A stretch of DNA of 63,986 nt from CANQBR01 sp964641395. GTDB taxonomy: Bacteria; Bacillota; Negativicutes; Acidaminococcales; Acidaminococcaceae. A program made the position numbers and the translations under genes. How positions within the stretch are numbered: position 1 is the stretch's first letter; the number at the start of each line of letters is the position of its first letter. The notes below the pieces were generated by a model. The model did not search any database. It saw only the letters and a program-made list of their open reading frames with translations, and was not told the DNA's origin. This document shows positions 17,996 to 25,476 of this stretch, one piece after another. The stretch is taken from the NCBI GenBank assembly GCA_964641395.1, contig CAZXKQ010000008.1, positions 1-63,986 of the forward strand, in the 5' to 3' direction.

Positions 17996-18475
17996 CTACT
18001 TGAGGATGGAGTCAACGATTTCGCCGGCTAATTTCTTATCTTCATCAGAGCTCAGTTTGCGCTCCACGATCTTGCTGGCAGCGGCCATAGAGAGGGTGAT
18101 GACCTGATCCCGGATATCGTCCAGGGACTTCTTCTTCTCCGTGGCTATGGCTTCCTTGGCAGCAGCGATAACCTGCTCCTGCTCCGCCTTGGTGTCGGCA
18201 ATGATCTTGTCGTGGGCGGCCTGGGCGGCCTTGCGGGCATTATCGATAATGACCTGGGCTTCCTGTCTGGCAGCCGCCAACTTAGCGGCATACTCGGCCT
18301 TCACCGTTTCAGCATCGGTCTTGGCCTGTTCTGCCGCAGCCAAATCGGCAGCGATCTTATTTTTACGCTCTTCCATCATCTTCAGCAAGGGCTTATAGGC
18401 GAACTTGGCGAGAACGAAAACAAGAACCAAGAAGTTCAGGACTTGTGCGATAAGAGTTGCATTGAAGTTAATCAA
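17996..18475 (-). CDS. atpF: F1Fo ATP synthase b subunit
   Basis: 159 residues: one N-terminal membrane helix ('ATLIAQVLNFLVLVFVLAKF') and a long Ala/Glu/Lys helix, the peripheral stalk. Length is normal, so the missing delta N-domain is not fused here (unlike the b-delta fusion of mycobacteria). It sits between atpE and the fused alpha gene. Confidence 0.96.
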   Translation of the reverse strand: MINFNATLIAQVLNFLVLVFVLAKFAYKPLLKMMEERKNKIAADLAAAEQAKTDAETVKAEYAAKLAAARQEAQVIIDNARKAAQAAHDKIIADTKAEQEQVIAAAKEAIATEKKKSLDDIRDQVITLSMAAASKIVERKLSSDEDKKLAGEIVDSILK

Positions 18476-18518
18476 TTATAGCACGCTCCTTTATGGTTTT
18501 CTCGGTGGTAAGTACGCC

Positions 18519-18782
18519 TTATTTTACGAAGGGGTTGGCAAATACCAGTACTACGGCGATAACGTAGCAGAGGATGGGCATGGACTCTACCAGGCCTACG
18601 GATACCAGCATGTTGGTGAACAGGCTGCCTGCCTCTTCCGGCTGGCGGGCCATGGACTCGATGCCTTTGCCGGTGAGGTTGCCGTTACCCAGGGCGGCAC
18701 CCAGGGCGGCGCCTAGGCAGATAAAGGCTACAGCGAACATAGAAGCTGCGATAATGATTGCGTTTTCAGACATTTTATTCAT
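18519..18782 (-). CDS. atpE: F1Fo ATP synthase c subunit (rotor ring)
   Basis: 87 residues, two membrane helices joined by the polar loop 'ARQPEEAG'. The ion-binding acid is E66 in 'GLVESMPIL'. Compared with Na+-type rings (Q32, E65, S66, Y70 in Ilyobacter) this protein has the Glu-Ser pair but N33 in place of Gln and Leu in place of Tyr. The coupling ion, H+ or Na+, is therefore not decided by sequence. Confidence 0.95.
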   Translation of the reverse strand: MNKMSENAIIIAASMFAVAFICLGAALGAALGNGNLTGKGIESMARQPEEAGSLFTNMLVSVGLVESMPILCYVIAVVLVFANPFVK

Positions 18783-18829
18783 CCTTTCTCAGCACACGTT
18801 AATAAGCAAGGGTTGAGCCCCGCCACAGC

Positions 18830-19546
18830 TTAATGGTGGGCGAAGGCAACGGCAAAACTGGTCAACGTCAGCATGGTGAAGATAAAGGCTTGCAAGAAGC
18901 CGATGAACAAGCTGAACATCACCCACAGTTCAGGAACAACCCATGGCGCTAATTGGTAGAGGACTATCAACAAGATTTCGCCTGCCAGTATGTTACCGAA
19001 TAGACGAAGGGCCATGGTCAAGGGCTTAGTGATCTGATCAAGCAAGTGTAGGGGCAAGAAGGCCGGCGAAGGCTGCACAAAGTGCCTAAAGTGGCCTAGG
19101 CCCTGTTGGCAGACGCCTACCACGTAAACGCCTACGGCCACTGTCAGGGACAGGGCGAAACAGGTATTCACGTCATTGGTAGGGCTGGTCCAGTGCACTC
19201 CCACCTGGGGCAGCATACCCAGCTCGTTGCCGATCAAGATGAACATGAAGAGGGTGATGATGAAGGGCGCCATATACTTGCGGCCCTTGATACCCAGGGT
19301 GCCTTCCATCAAACCGTTGAGGAAGTCGATGAAGAACTCCATTACGTTCTGTAACCCGCTTGGGACCAGCTTAGGGTTACGGGACGCTGCCAGGAAGAGG
19401 ACTAGGACTATGGCCATGGTGATCCAGGTCATGTACATGGTCTGCATGTGGATGACCACGCCCGGCGCCCACTCCCGTGCGAAGTAATGGACGATCTCGC
19501 TTGCATGTTCAGCTTCTTGCGCCATTGCAGCTGCTTCAGTTCCCAT
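18830..19546 (-). CDS. atpB: F1Fo ATP synthase a subunit
   Basis: 238 residues, polytopic. The conserved stator arginine lies in 'ITKPLTMALRLFGNILAGEIL', and the C-terminal pair of helices ends 'IFTMLTLTSFAVAFAHH'. Subunit a forms the ion half-channels beside the c ring. It lies between atpI and atpE. Confidence 0.96.
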   Translation of the reverse strand: MGTEAAAMAQEAEHASEIVHYFAREWAPGVVIHMQTMYMTWITMAIVLVLFLAASRNPKLVPSGLQNVMEFFIDFLNGLMEGTLGIKGRKYMAPFIITLFMFILIGNELGMLPQVGVHWTSPTNDVNTCFALSLTVAVGVYVVGVCQQGLGHFRHFVQPSPAFLPLHLLDQITKPLTMALRLFGNILAGEILLIVLYQLAPWVVPELWVMFSLFIGFLQAFIFTMLTLTSFAVAFAHH

Positions 19547-19564
19547 TCTTTCTCTCTCCTTTCT

Positions 19565-19972
19565 TCACGTCTCCTCCTTACGCAGTCGGTACGCGATAGA
19601 TATCAAATTAATGAGGAAAAAAATATGTATCAACAGCAGCCCGAGAAAAACGCCTAGAACGGCAGAGCCCTGTTTCAACAACAAGATGATGATGCTGGCC
19701 GCCGCCGCCACCCGGTACCAGCGGTAGCGCCGCATGATGGCCAAGCCCTTCTGCGGCTCCTCCTTGTAGGGGAGGGCCCGCTTGATGCCGCTGATCATGA
19801 TGACCACGTCCAGCAGCCCCAGCAGGCAGCCCCGCAACAGGCCGGCGGCCAGGCCGGCACGGCCCAGGCCGTAGACTGCGGCACAGCAGGCCAGGCCCAG
19901 CAGGGCCGGCACCAGGAGGAAGGGCCTGTAGCCACCCTGCAGCAGCGGGGTGAGGTCGAACTTCCTGGCCAT
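19565..19972 (-). CDS. atpI: ATP synthase subunit I-like membrane protein
   Basis: 135 residues with four predicted membrane helices, including 'GLLRGCLLGLLDVVIMISG' and 'VLGVFLGLLLIHIFFLINL'. Size, topology and place just before atpB fit the AtpI family, which assists c-ring assembly and may move Mg2+. Sequence identity in this family is low, so the call rests partly on position. Confidence 0.75.
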   Translation of the reverse strand: MARKFDLTPLLQGGYRPFLLVPALLGLACCAAVYGLGRAGLAAGLLRGCLLGLLDVVIMISGIKRALPYKEEPQKGLAIMRRYRWYRVAAAASIIILLLKQGSAVLGVFLGLLLIHIFFLINLISIAYRLRKEET

Positions 19973-19975
19973 GGC

Positions 19976-20230
19976 TCACTCTTTGCCCTTTTCCAGGTTC
20001 AGCAGGGCGGTGCGGATCAGCTGGTAGAAGGTCAGGAACACCGTCACCACGGCTAGGCAGATGCAAAAGAGGCGGATGCTGTGGTTGCCGGTGGCAAAGT
20101 AGGCGTCCAAGTAGTTGCCGCCGTAGTAGGCCAGGAGAAAGTCACAGACTATCATCACCCCTAGGGAGCTGACCGTGGCCAGGGCGTTCCACATCCTCAC
20201 TCTTTCCTTCTCGTCAGCGTCTCTGCCCAT
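19976..20230 (-). CDS. AtpZ-like F1Fo-associated membrane protein
   Basis: 84 residues with two hydrophobic segments ('LATVSSLGVMIVCDFLLAYYGG' region and 'LFCICLAVVTVFLTFYQLI'). Short two-helix proteins of the AtpZ/AtpI-related family commonly open Firmicutes atp operons. It is the first gene behind the atp promoter and lies 3 bp before atpI. Confidence 0.7.
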   Translation of the reverse strand: MGRDADEKERVRMWNALATVSSLGVMIVCDFLLAYYGGNYLDAYFATGNHSIRLFCICLAVVTVFLTFYQLIRTALLNLEKGKE

Positions 20231-20277
20231 GCTCTTGCGGCTCCTGCTAGAAAAAGGCCCTCACAGCGCCTCACCTA

Positions 20278-20306
20278 ATTTTAAAATATTTTAACCCTCT
20301 TGTCCA
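20278..20306 (-). promoter_or_regulatory. Promoter of the atp operon
   Basis: Minus-strand TGGACA (20306-20301), 17-bp spacer and TAAAAT (20283-20278). It starts 3 bp after the wecB stop codon, and no terminator separates wecB from the atp genes, so some read-through is possible. Confidence 0.65.
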
Positions 20307-20308
20307 CT

Positions 20309-21475
20309 CTAATCTCTTGCTTTAGCGCAGAATTCAGGCAAAATTTCTACTGGGTAGCCATATCTGGCCAGGATGGCCCGGATAATCCGCTGGCAGGCCC
20401 GGCCGTCGCCGTAGGGATTGGCCGCCTCCGCCATGGCCCGGTAGTGGTCCCCGTCCTCCAACAGGGCCCGCAGCTCCCGCAGCACGTCCTCGTAGGCAGT
20501 GCCGGCCAGCTTCACCGTCCCTGCCGCCACCGCCTCCGGCCGCTCCGTAGTATCCCGCAGCACCAGCACCGGCTTGCCTAGGGCCGGGGCTTCCTCCTGG
20601 ATGCCGCCGCTATCGGTGAGGACGATGTCCACCTTGCCCATCAGGTTGGCGAAGGGTTCGTAGTCCATGGGCTCGATCAGGTGCACCCGCTCCATGCCCC
20701 CCAGCTCCGCGGCCACCACCTCCCGCACCTTGGGGTTCTTGTGCACCGGGAAGATGGCCTCCACGTCCTGGTGGAGTTCCAGCACCTTCTTCACCGCCCG
20801 GTAGACGTGGCGCATAGGCTCCCCCAGGTTCTCCCGCCGGTGGGTGGTCATGAGCAGCAGCCGGTGGCCGCTGGCGAAGACCTGGTTGAAGGCGGCGTCG
20901 GCGAAGCGGTAGCCTGGCCGCACCGTAGCCTGGAGGGCGTCGATCACCGTGTTGCCAGTCACCACGATGTCGCCGGGAGCCACGTTTTCCTTCAGCAGGT
21001 TGGCCTTGCTGGTGGGGGTGGGGGCGAAGTGGAGCTCGCAAATAGCGGTAGTCAGCTTCCGGTTCATCTCCTCCGGATAGGGGGAATACCTGTTGCCGGT
21101 GCGCAGCCCCGCCTCTACGTGGCCCACGGGTATCTGGGCATAAAAGGCCGCCAGGGAGCCGGCAAAGGTGGTGGTGGTGTCCCCGTGGACCAGCACCATG
21201 TCCGGCAGGGCCTCCTCCAGCACCCCCTGCAGGCCTTGCAGCACCCGGCAGGTTACATCGTGGAGGGTCTGGCTGCGGGTCATAATGTTCAAATCGTAGT
21301 CCGGCACCACCCCGAAGAGGTTCAGCACCTGGTCCAGCATCTCCCGGTGCTGGGCGGTTACCGCCACTATAGGCTGGATGTAGGAGGGGTAGCGGCGCAT
21401 TTCCAGCACCAGGGGGCACATCTTGATGGCCTCCGGCCGGGTGCCGAAAACCGTCATCAGCTTTAACCGTTTCAC
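20309..21475 (-). CDS. wecB: UDP-N-acetylglucosamine 2-epimerase (non-hydrolysing)
   Basis: 388 residues from GTG 21475, which has AGAGGTGG close upstream. The frame stays open 26 codons further to a TTG that overlaps the preceding stop, but that stretch is unlike the family. The enzyme interconverts UDP-GlcNAc and UDP-ManNAc for surface polymers. Family marks are 'MTVFGTRPEAIKMCPLV' at the N-terminus, 'VHGDTTTTFAGSLAAF', 'GHVEAGLRTGNRYSPYPEE' and 'LTDSGGIQEEAPALGKPVLVL'. It follows the WecA/TagO-type gene, the usual pair for starting a ManNAc-containing glycan. Confidence 0.95.
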   Translation of the reverse strand: MKRLKLMTVFGTRPEAIKMCPLVLEMRRYPSYIQPIVAVTAQHREMLDQVLNLFGVVPDYDLNIMTRSQTLHDVTCRVLQGLQGVLEEALPDMVLVHGDTTTTFAGSLAAFYAQIPVGHVEAGLRTGNRYSPYPEEMNRKLTTAICELHFAPTPTSKANLLKENVAPGDIVVTGNTVIDALQATVRPGYRFADAAFNQVFASGHRLLLMTTHRRENLGEPMRHVYRAVKKVLELHQDVEAIFPVHKNPKVREVVAAELGGMERVHLIEPMDYEPFANLMGKVDIVLTDSGGIQEEAPALGKPVLVLRDTTERPEAVAAGTVKLAGTAYEDVLRELRALLEDGDHYRAMAEAANPYGDGRACQRIIRAILARYGYPVEILPEFCAKARD

Positions 21476-21549
21476 TTTTCCACCTCTCTGAGCCCAGCTC
21501 CGGCCTCCACACGGGGGAGGAGCTCCCAGACAGCCCTCAGCCGGGGCCT

Positions 21550-22560
21550 TCAATCATTGAGTATGCCGATGCGCTTAGCTCCCACCGCCACCGCCGTGAT
21601 GATGAGGGCGATGAGCAGGGCGGCGTAGAAGCCGTCCACCTCCGCCCACAGCACCGCCACTATGCCCAGGGCGGCGCTGATCAGGTACATCACCAGCACC
21701 GCCTTCTTCTGGCTCATGCCCATGGCCAGCAGCCGATGGTGGAAGTGGCCCTTATCCGGCTGGAAGATGGGCCGGCCGTGGCTGTAGCGGCGCATAATGG
21801 CGAAGGCCGTGTCCATAATGGGCAGGGCCAGGGCGATGAAGGGGACGATGAGGGCTACGGTGGCGGCCGTCTTCACCGCCCCATAAACAGAAATAGCCGC
21901 CAACATGTAACCGATGAACATGCTGCCGGTGTCTCCCATGAAGATAGTGGCCGGGTTGAAGTTGTAACGCAAAAAGCCGATGATGCCCCCAGCCAGGGCG
22001 CAGGTCAGGACCGCCACATAGTAATAGCCCATGTGGACGGCTACCAGGATCACCGTCAGGGAGGCGATGGCGCTGACCCCCGCCGCCAAACCGTCCAGGC
22101 CGTCCATCAGGTTCACCACGTTGGTAAAGCTGATCACCCAGAAGATGGTGAGGGGGACGGCCCAGTAATCCGTGTACAGGTAGCCCCCTAGGGGGTTGTT
22201 GATCCACTCTATCTGGATGCCGAAGAGGGGCAGCACGGCGGCGGCCAGGATCTGACCCAGCAGCTTCACCTTGGCCGGCAGGCCGTACTTGTCATCCAGG
22301 ATGCCTACCGCCACGATGAGGCTGCCCCCTACCAGGATGCCCAGGATGTCCACAGTGAGGCCCAGGGTCATGAGGGTGGCCAGCATAAAGGCGGCATAAA
22401 TAGCCAAACCGCCTAGGCGGGGCATAATCAGCTTATGCACCTTGCGGTTGTCCGGTACGTCCACGGCCCCGATGAAGAAGGCCAGCTTTTTAATATAGGG
22501 GGTGAGGAGGTAGCTTACCAAGGCGGCAAGCAAAAAGGGAAAGCCGTACGCGCTTAACAT
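21550..22560 (-). CDS. WecA/TagO-type undecaprenyl-phosphate sugar-1-phosphate transferase
   Basis: 336 residues, about ten membrane helices. The MraY/WecA family motifs are present: 'DVPDNRKVHKLIMPRLGG' near residue 40, the catalytic 'NVVNLMDGLDGLAAG' in the middle and 'IFMGDTGSMFIGYMLA'. These enzymes load GlcNAc-1-phosphate (or a relative) onto undecaprenyl phosphate. Pairing with wecB favours a WecA/TagO role over the MurNAc-pentapeptide transferase MraY. Confidence 0.9.
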   Translation of the reverse strand: MLSAYGFPFLLAALVSYLLTPYIKKLAFFIGAVDVPDNRKVHKLIMPRLGGLAIYAAFMLATLMTLGLTVDILGILVGGSLIVAVGILDDKYGLPAKVKLLGQILAAAVLPLFGIQIEWINNPLGGYLYTDYWAVPLTIFWVISFTNVVNLMDGLDGLAAGVSAIASLTVILVAVHMGYYYVAVLTCALAGGIIGFLRYNFNPATIFMGDTGSMFIGYMLAAISVYGAVKTAATVALIVPFIALALPIMDTAFAIMRRYSHGRPIFQPDKGHFHHRLLAMGMSQKKAVLVMYLISAALGIVAVLWAEVDGFYAALLIALIITAVAVGAKRIGILND

Positions 22561-22700
22561 GATACCAACTACTGTCGCTTCCTAAGCTTCCTAGCCTAGC
22601 CGGTGCCCGTCCCTGGCGCCGGGCCCGCTGAGCCCGGCCCGGAACCTGTATCCTAATATTATAACATTTTAGTTTTTGCGTCAAGGTGCTTAGCCATAAA

Positions 22701-22735
22701 GAAAAGGCCTGGGACTGGCCAAGGCCTTTGGAAGG
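22701..22735 (-). terminator. Terminator after the 22-aa peptide gene
   Basis: On the minus strand AAAGGCCT and AGGCCTTT form an 8-bp stem with an 11-nt loop, followed by TCTTT. It closes the small transcription unit that begins at the palindromic promoter. Confidence 0.75.
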
Positions 22736-22784
22736 AGCTCTGTTTAAGGACGGCGGGACGGGCGCCCTGCGCCGTCGGGGACTG

Positions 22785-22853
22785 TCACTCGAAGACGCAC
22801 ATAACTACGACGGCAGTCAGTAAAAGGATAGCAGCACCTGCGGCAGTAAACAT
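22785..22853 (-). CDS. 22-residue hydrophobic membrane peptide
   Basis: ATG 22853 to TGA 22785 encodes 22 residues, beginning MFTAAGAAIL and ending VVVMCVFE: one hydrophobic helix with a single acidic C-terminal residue and one Cys. The Shine-Dalgarno GGAGGTG (22868-22862) sits an ideal 8 nt before the ATG. A promoter with a perfect palindrome lies about 80 bp upstream and a terminator about 50 bp downstream, so this is a complete mini-gene. Small single-helix peptides can be subunits of membrane complexes, regulators or type I toxins; nothing here decides between them. Within the 457 bp between the WecA-type gene and lgt no other gene is seen. Confidence 0.65.
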   Translation of the reverse strand: MFTAAGAAILLLTAVVVMCVFE

Positions 22854-22939
22854 GTTACCTACACCTCCGATTCCCTGTGCCCGTGGCCCCTGGTCGCGGC
22901 GTATTGGGTGCCTGGGCCTCTCTCCCCTGCACTAGCTAT

Positions 22940-22968
22940 ATTATAACACTGATTTTGTATTTTGTATA
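22940..22968 (-). promoter_or_regulatory. Promoter of the 22-aa peptide gene
   Basis: Minus-strand TATACA (22968-22963), 17-bp spacer and TATAAT (22945-22940). The -35 element is inside the palindrome 22954-22979. Confidence 0.65.
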
Positions 22969-22979
22969 CAAAATACAAA
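22954..22979. promoter_or_regulatory. Perfect 26-bp palindrome, probable operator
   Basis: The half-site TTTGTATTTTGTA is followed immediately by its exact complement, centred between 22966 and 22967. It is pure AT-rich sequence in a GC-rich region and covers the -35 element of the peptide promoter, which is what a repressor site looks like. It lies about 40 bp after the lgt stop codon; the lack of a T-rich tail and of GC pairs argues against a terminator. Confidence 0.65.
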
Positions 22980-23017
22980 GCCTTTTCTGTGAACTTTCTG
23001 TGGCTATTTCGTGAACA

Positions 23018-23824
23018 TCACAGCCGCCGGCCGGCGTTGGTAGGCTGGCTGTAGCCCTTGCGACCCCGCCAAGTGCAGTAGAGGAAGCAGGCCAGGCCCA
23101 GGAGGAAGAGGGCCAGGCTGGTGGTCTGGGCCGAGGTGAGGCTGCCCAGGTAGGGCTCCGCATAGTCCCCCCGCAGAAACTCCAGGCCGAAGCGGGCCCC
23201 GGAATAGAGCATCATGTAGAGGCACACCGCCTGGCCCTTGGCGTGGTTAAAGGCCCTGAAGATCAGCAGCAGGGCGAAGATCACCACGTCCAGCTGCCCC
23301 TCCCACACCTCTGCCGGCCAGAGGGGGCTGCTGCCGTAGGTGGCATAGGCCAGGGTGCCGGGGGGATAGACCAGGCCGAAGCCGCCGCCGGTAGGGGCGC
23401 CGAAGGCGTCCCCGTTGAACAGGTTGGCCATCCGGCCTACCGCCTGGCCCAGCACCATGGCGGGACAGGCCACATCCGCCAGGGCCAGCCAGTCGATGCC
23501 ATAGCGCTTGCAGTAGAGGTAGTCCACAAAGAAGCCTAGCAGCAGGCCCCCCTGCACCGCCATGCCTCCCTGCCAGACGAAGGGGATCTCCAGCAGATGC
23601 TGGCTGTAATAGCCCCAGTCGAAGAAGAACACGTCCCACAGCCGGGCCCCGATGAGGCCGGCGAAGCCGCCGTAGATGCCTAGGTCCAGGGTGTAGTCCT
23701 GGAAGCGGCCGTCCTGCCGCAGCAGGAAGTAGCCTACCCCGGTGGCCAGGGCGATGGCCGCCAGCAGGCAGAGGCCGTACATGCGGATGGGAAAGCTTCC
23801 TACATAAAAAAGGTATTGATGCAT
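23018..23824 (-). CDS. lgt: Prolipoprotein diacylglyceryl transferase
   Basis: 268 residues, seven membrane helices. It moves diacylglycerol from phosphatidylglycerol to the lipobox Cys of prolipoproteins. Seen are 'FPIRMYGLCLLAAIA' near the N-terminus, 'IGARLWDVFFF', the signature 'QAVGRMANLFNGDAFGAPT' and 'SGARFGLEFLRGD' near the C-terminus. Several predicted lipoproteins lie in this window. Confidence 0.95.
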   Translation of the reverse strand: MHQYLFYVGSFPIRMYGLCLLAAIALATGVGYFLLRQDGRFQDYTLDLGIYGGFAGLIGARLWDVFFFDWGYYSQHLLEIPFVWQGGMAVQGGLLLGFFVDYLYCKRYGIDWLALADVACPAMVLGQAVGRMANLFNGDAFGAPTGGGFGLVYPPGTLAYATYGSSPLWPAEVWEGQLDVVIFALLLIFRAFNHAKGQAVCLYMMLYSGARFGLEFLRGDYAEPYLGSLTSAQTTSLALFLLGLACFLYCTWRGRKGYSQPTNAGRRL

Positions 23825-23949
23825 AAGGCTGCTCCTTTCTCCTTCCCGCCCCCTATCCTACCACGCAGGGGCGGCTTGGGGGAGCCTGGCGGCCGCCGTT
23901 CCCAGCTCCCCGCCGGCTGGCGCACAGGCAAAAAAATTGCGAAAAGTCC

Positions 23950-23978
23950 TTGCCAAAGGCCCTATTCTCTGTTATAAT
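23950..23978 (+). promoter_or_regulatory. Promoter of the tRNA-Gln/tRNA-Glu pair
   Basis: TTGCCA (23950-23955), 17-bp spacer and TATAAT (23973-23978), ending 21 bp before the first tRNA. It lies in the divergent space upstream of lgt. Confidence 0.85.
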
Positions 23979-23999
23979 GCTTAGTGTTGCAAAACAAAC

Positions 24000-24073
24000 T
24001 CCGGGATGGTGTAATGGTAGCACAAGTGACTCTGGATCATTCGGTCTGGGTTCGAGTCCTAGTCCCGGAGCCA
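24000..24073 (+). tRNA. tRNA-Gln (anticodon CTG)
   Basis: Acceptor TCCGGGA pairs with TCCCGGA, followed by discriminator G and encoded CCA. D arm GTG-TAATGGTA-GCAC; anticodon stem AGTGA/TCATT with loop CTCTGGA gives anticodon CTG, reading CAG; T loop TTCGAGT. All standard positions are present. Confidence 0.95.
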
Positions 24074-24077
24074 TTAC

Positions 24078-24152
24078 GGCGCTATGGTCAAGAGGCTAAG
24101 ACGTCGCCCTCTCAAGGCGAAATCATGGGTTCGATTCCCATTAGCGCTACCA
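24078..24152 (+). tRNA. tRNA-Glu (anticodon CTC)
   Basis: Acceptor GGCGCTA/TAGCGCT (first pair G-U), anticodon stem TCGCC/GGCGA with loop CTCTCAA giving anticodon CTC for GAG, T arm ATGGG-TTCGATT-CCCAT and encoded CCA. It lies 4 bp after tRNA-Gln in the same transcript. Confidence 0.95.
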
Positions 24153-24159
24153 AAAACCT

Positions 24160-24184
24160 GGCTCACCGTGGGTGGGCCTTTTTT
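24160..24184 (+). terminator. Terminator of the tRNA-Gln/Glu transcript
   Basis: Stem GGCTCACC (24160-24167) with GGTGGGCC (24171-24178), one G-T pair, 3-nt loop, followed by six T. Confidence 0.9.
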
Positions 24185-24210
24185 GTTGCCCTTGGGGCCC
24201 CCCAGCCGTT

Positions 24211-24242
24211 AAAAAGGCCTGTCCCGCAGTGCGAAACAGGCC
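24211..24242 (-). terminator. Terminator of the tRNA-Ala transcript
   Basis: On the minus strand GGCCTGT (24242-24236) pairs with ACAGGCC (24222-24216), followed by five T, 10 nt after the tRNA CCA end. Confidence 0.88.
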
Positions 24243-24251
24243 GAAGATCCT

Positions 24252-24327
<76 letters not shown>

Positions 24328-24342
24328 GTAGCAGATAGGGTA

Positions 24343-24371
24343 ATTGTACCCTGTTTTCTGCTGTTTGTCAA
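24343..24371 (-). promoter_or_regulatory. Promoter of tRNA-Ala
   Basis: Minus-strand TTGACA (24371-24366), 17-bp spacer and TACAAT (24348-24343), 15 bp before the tRNA. It lies just beyond the stop codon of the TAXI binding-protein gene. Confidence 0.85.
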
Positions 24372-24395
24372 TACTCTTTTTTCCCGCGGCGGCAA

Positions 24396-25400
24396 TTATT
24401 TGATGACGCCGATCTCCTTGTAGTACTTGGCTGCGCCAGGATGGAGGGGCAGGTTGGCGATGTCCGTTACGGCATCAGCAGGCTTCAAACCGGCCAGGTT
24501 CTTCTGGGCCTTGCCCAATTCGTCGATGTGCTCCCAGAAGGACTTGGTCAGCTTGTAGACCGTGTCCTCGCTTAGGTCGTGGCGGCAGAACATCACCATC
24601 TTGATGGCGCTGGTAGGCAGGGCCTGCTCCTGGTTAGGATAGGTCTTGGCAGGGATGGTGTAGCGGGCGTACCAGGGGTAGTTCTTCTGCAGGGCGGCCA
24701 GGGTGGCGTCGTCAATAGGCAGTAGCTCACAGTTGGCGGTCAGGGCCTGGGAGACGGCGGCGGCAGGGGCGCCGCTCATGATCCAGGCGCCGTCGATGGT
24801 GCCGTTCTGCAGCATGTCGGCAGCGTGGCCGAAGTCGATGAACTCAGCCTTGATGTCCTCCGGGAACTTCAGGCCGATGGTGGTGAAGTGGTTTTGGCAC
24901 TCTTCATAGACGCTGGAGCCGGCGGCGGCCACGGCGAAGTGCTTGCCCTTCACCTGGGCCAGGCTCTTGATGCCGGACTTCTTCGTCACCACCACCTGGT
25001 TAGGGTTCATGTAGAGGCCGGCGATGACCTTGATGTCCTTGTAGGCGTGGTCCTTGAAGCTGGCCGTGCCCTGCTGGCACTGCAGCACGTTGCTGCTGAT
25101 AGCGATGGACACCTGGGCCTCATTGGTGGAGACCATGCCTAGGTTGGCGATGCCGCCGGCACTGGCCTGGCTGCTAGCCTGCACCCCGGGCACGTTCTTG
25201 GTCCAGTTGTTAGTGATGGCGGCCCCTACGGCGTAGAGGGCGCCGCTAGCGCCGGCGGTGGGGAAGTTGATCTTTACCACCTGGGCCTGGTCAGCCTTGG
25301 GAGCCGGCTTTTTCTCCCCGCCACCGCAGCCTAGGCTGAGGCCGGTGACCAGGGTTACCGCCAGGGCGGCGGCGGCTAATTTTTTCCAACGAGAAATCAT
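24396..25400 (-). CDS. TAXI-family TRAP transporter solute-binding lipoprotein (system 1)
   Basis: 334 residues. The signal ends in a lipobox ('TGLSLGCGGG'), so it is probably tethered by lipid. The TAXI fold is recognisable from 'INFPTAGASGALYAVGAAI' near the N-terminus, 'GKHFAVAAAGSSVYE' and the C-terminal 'LPLHPGAAKYYKEIGVIK'. These proteins hand dicarboxylates or other small acids to the TRAP permease, driven by Na+ or H+. The substrate is not known. The gene follows its permease by 76 bp. Confidence 0.92.
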   Translation of the reverse strand: MISRWKKLAAAALAVTLVTGLSLGCGGGEKKPAPKADQAQVVKINFPTAGASGALYAVGAAITNNWTKNVPGVQASSQASAGGIANLGMVSTNEAQVSIAISSNVLQCQQGTASFKDHAYKDIKVIAGLYMNPNQVVVTKKSGIKSLAQVKGKHFAVAAAGSSVYEECQNHFTTIGLKFPEDIKAEFIDFGHAADMLQNGTIDGAWIMSGAPAAAVSQALTANCELLPIDDATLAALQKNYPWYARYTIPAKTYPNQEQALPTSAIKMVMFCRHDLSEDTVYKLTKSFWEHIDELGKAQKNLAGLKPADAVTDIANLPLHPGAAKYYKEIGVIK

Positions 25401-25476
25401 AGTCTTCCTCTCCTTACACTAAATATTTATCAGCTAAGCCCGGACTGGGTCAGCCCGGGGCAGGCCTTCTACAGCA

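Noticed and set aside
22954..22979. Palindrome as the lgt terminator
   Set aside because: The arms are almost all A/T, there is no T tract after it, and it covers a promoter -35; an operator fits better.
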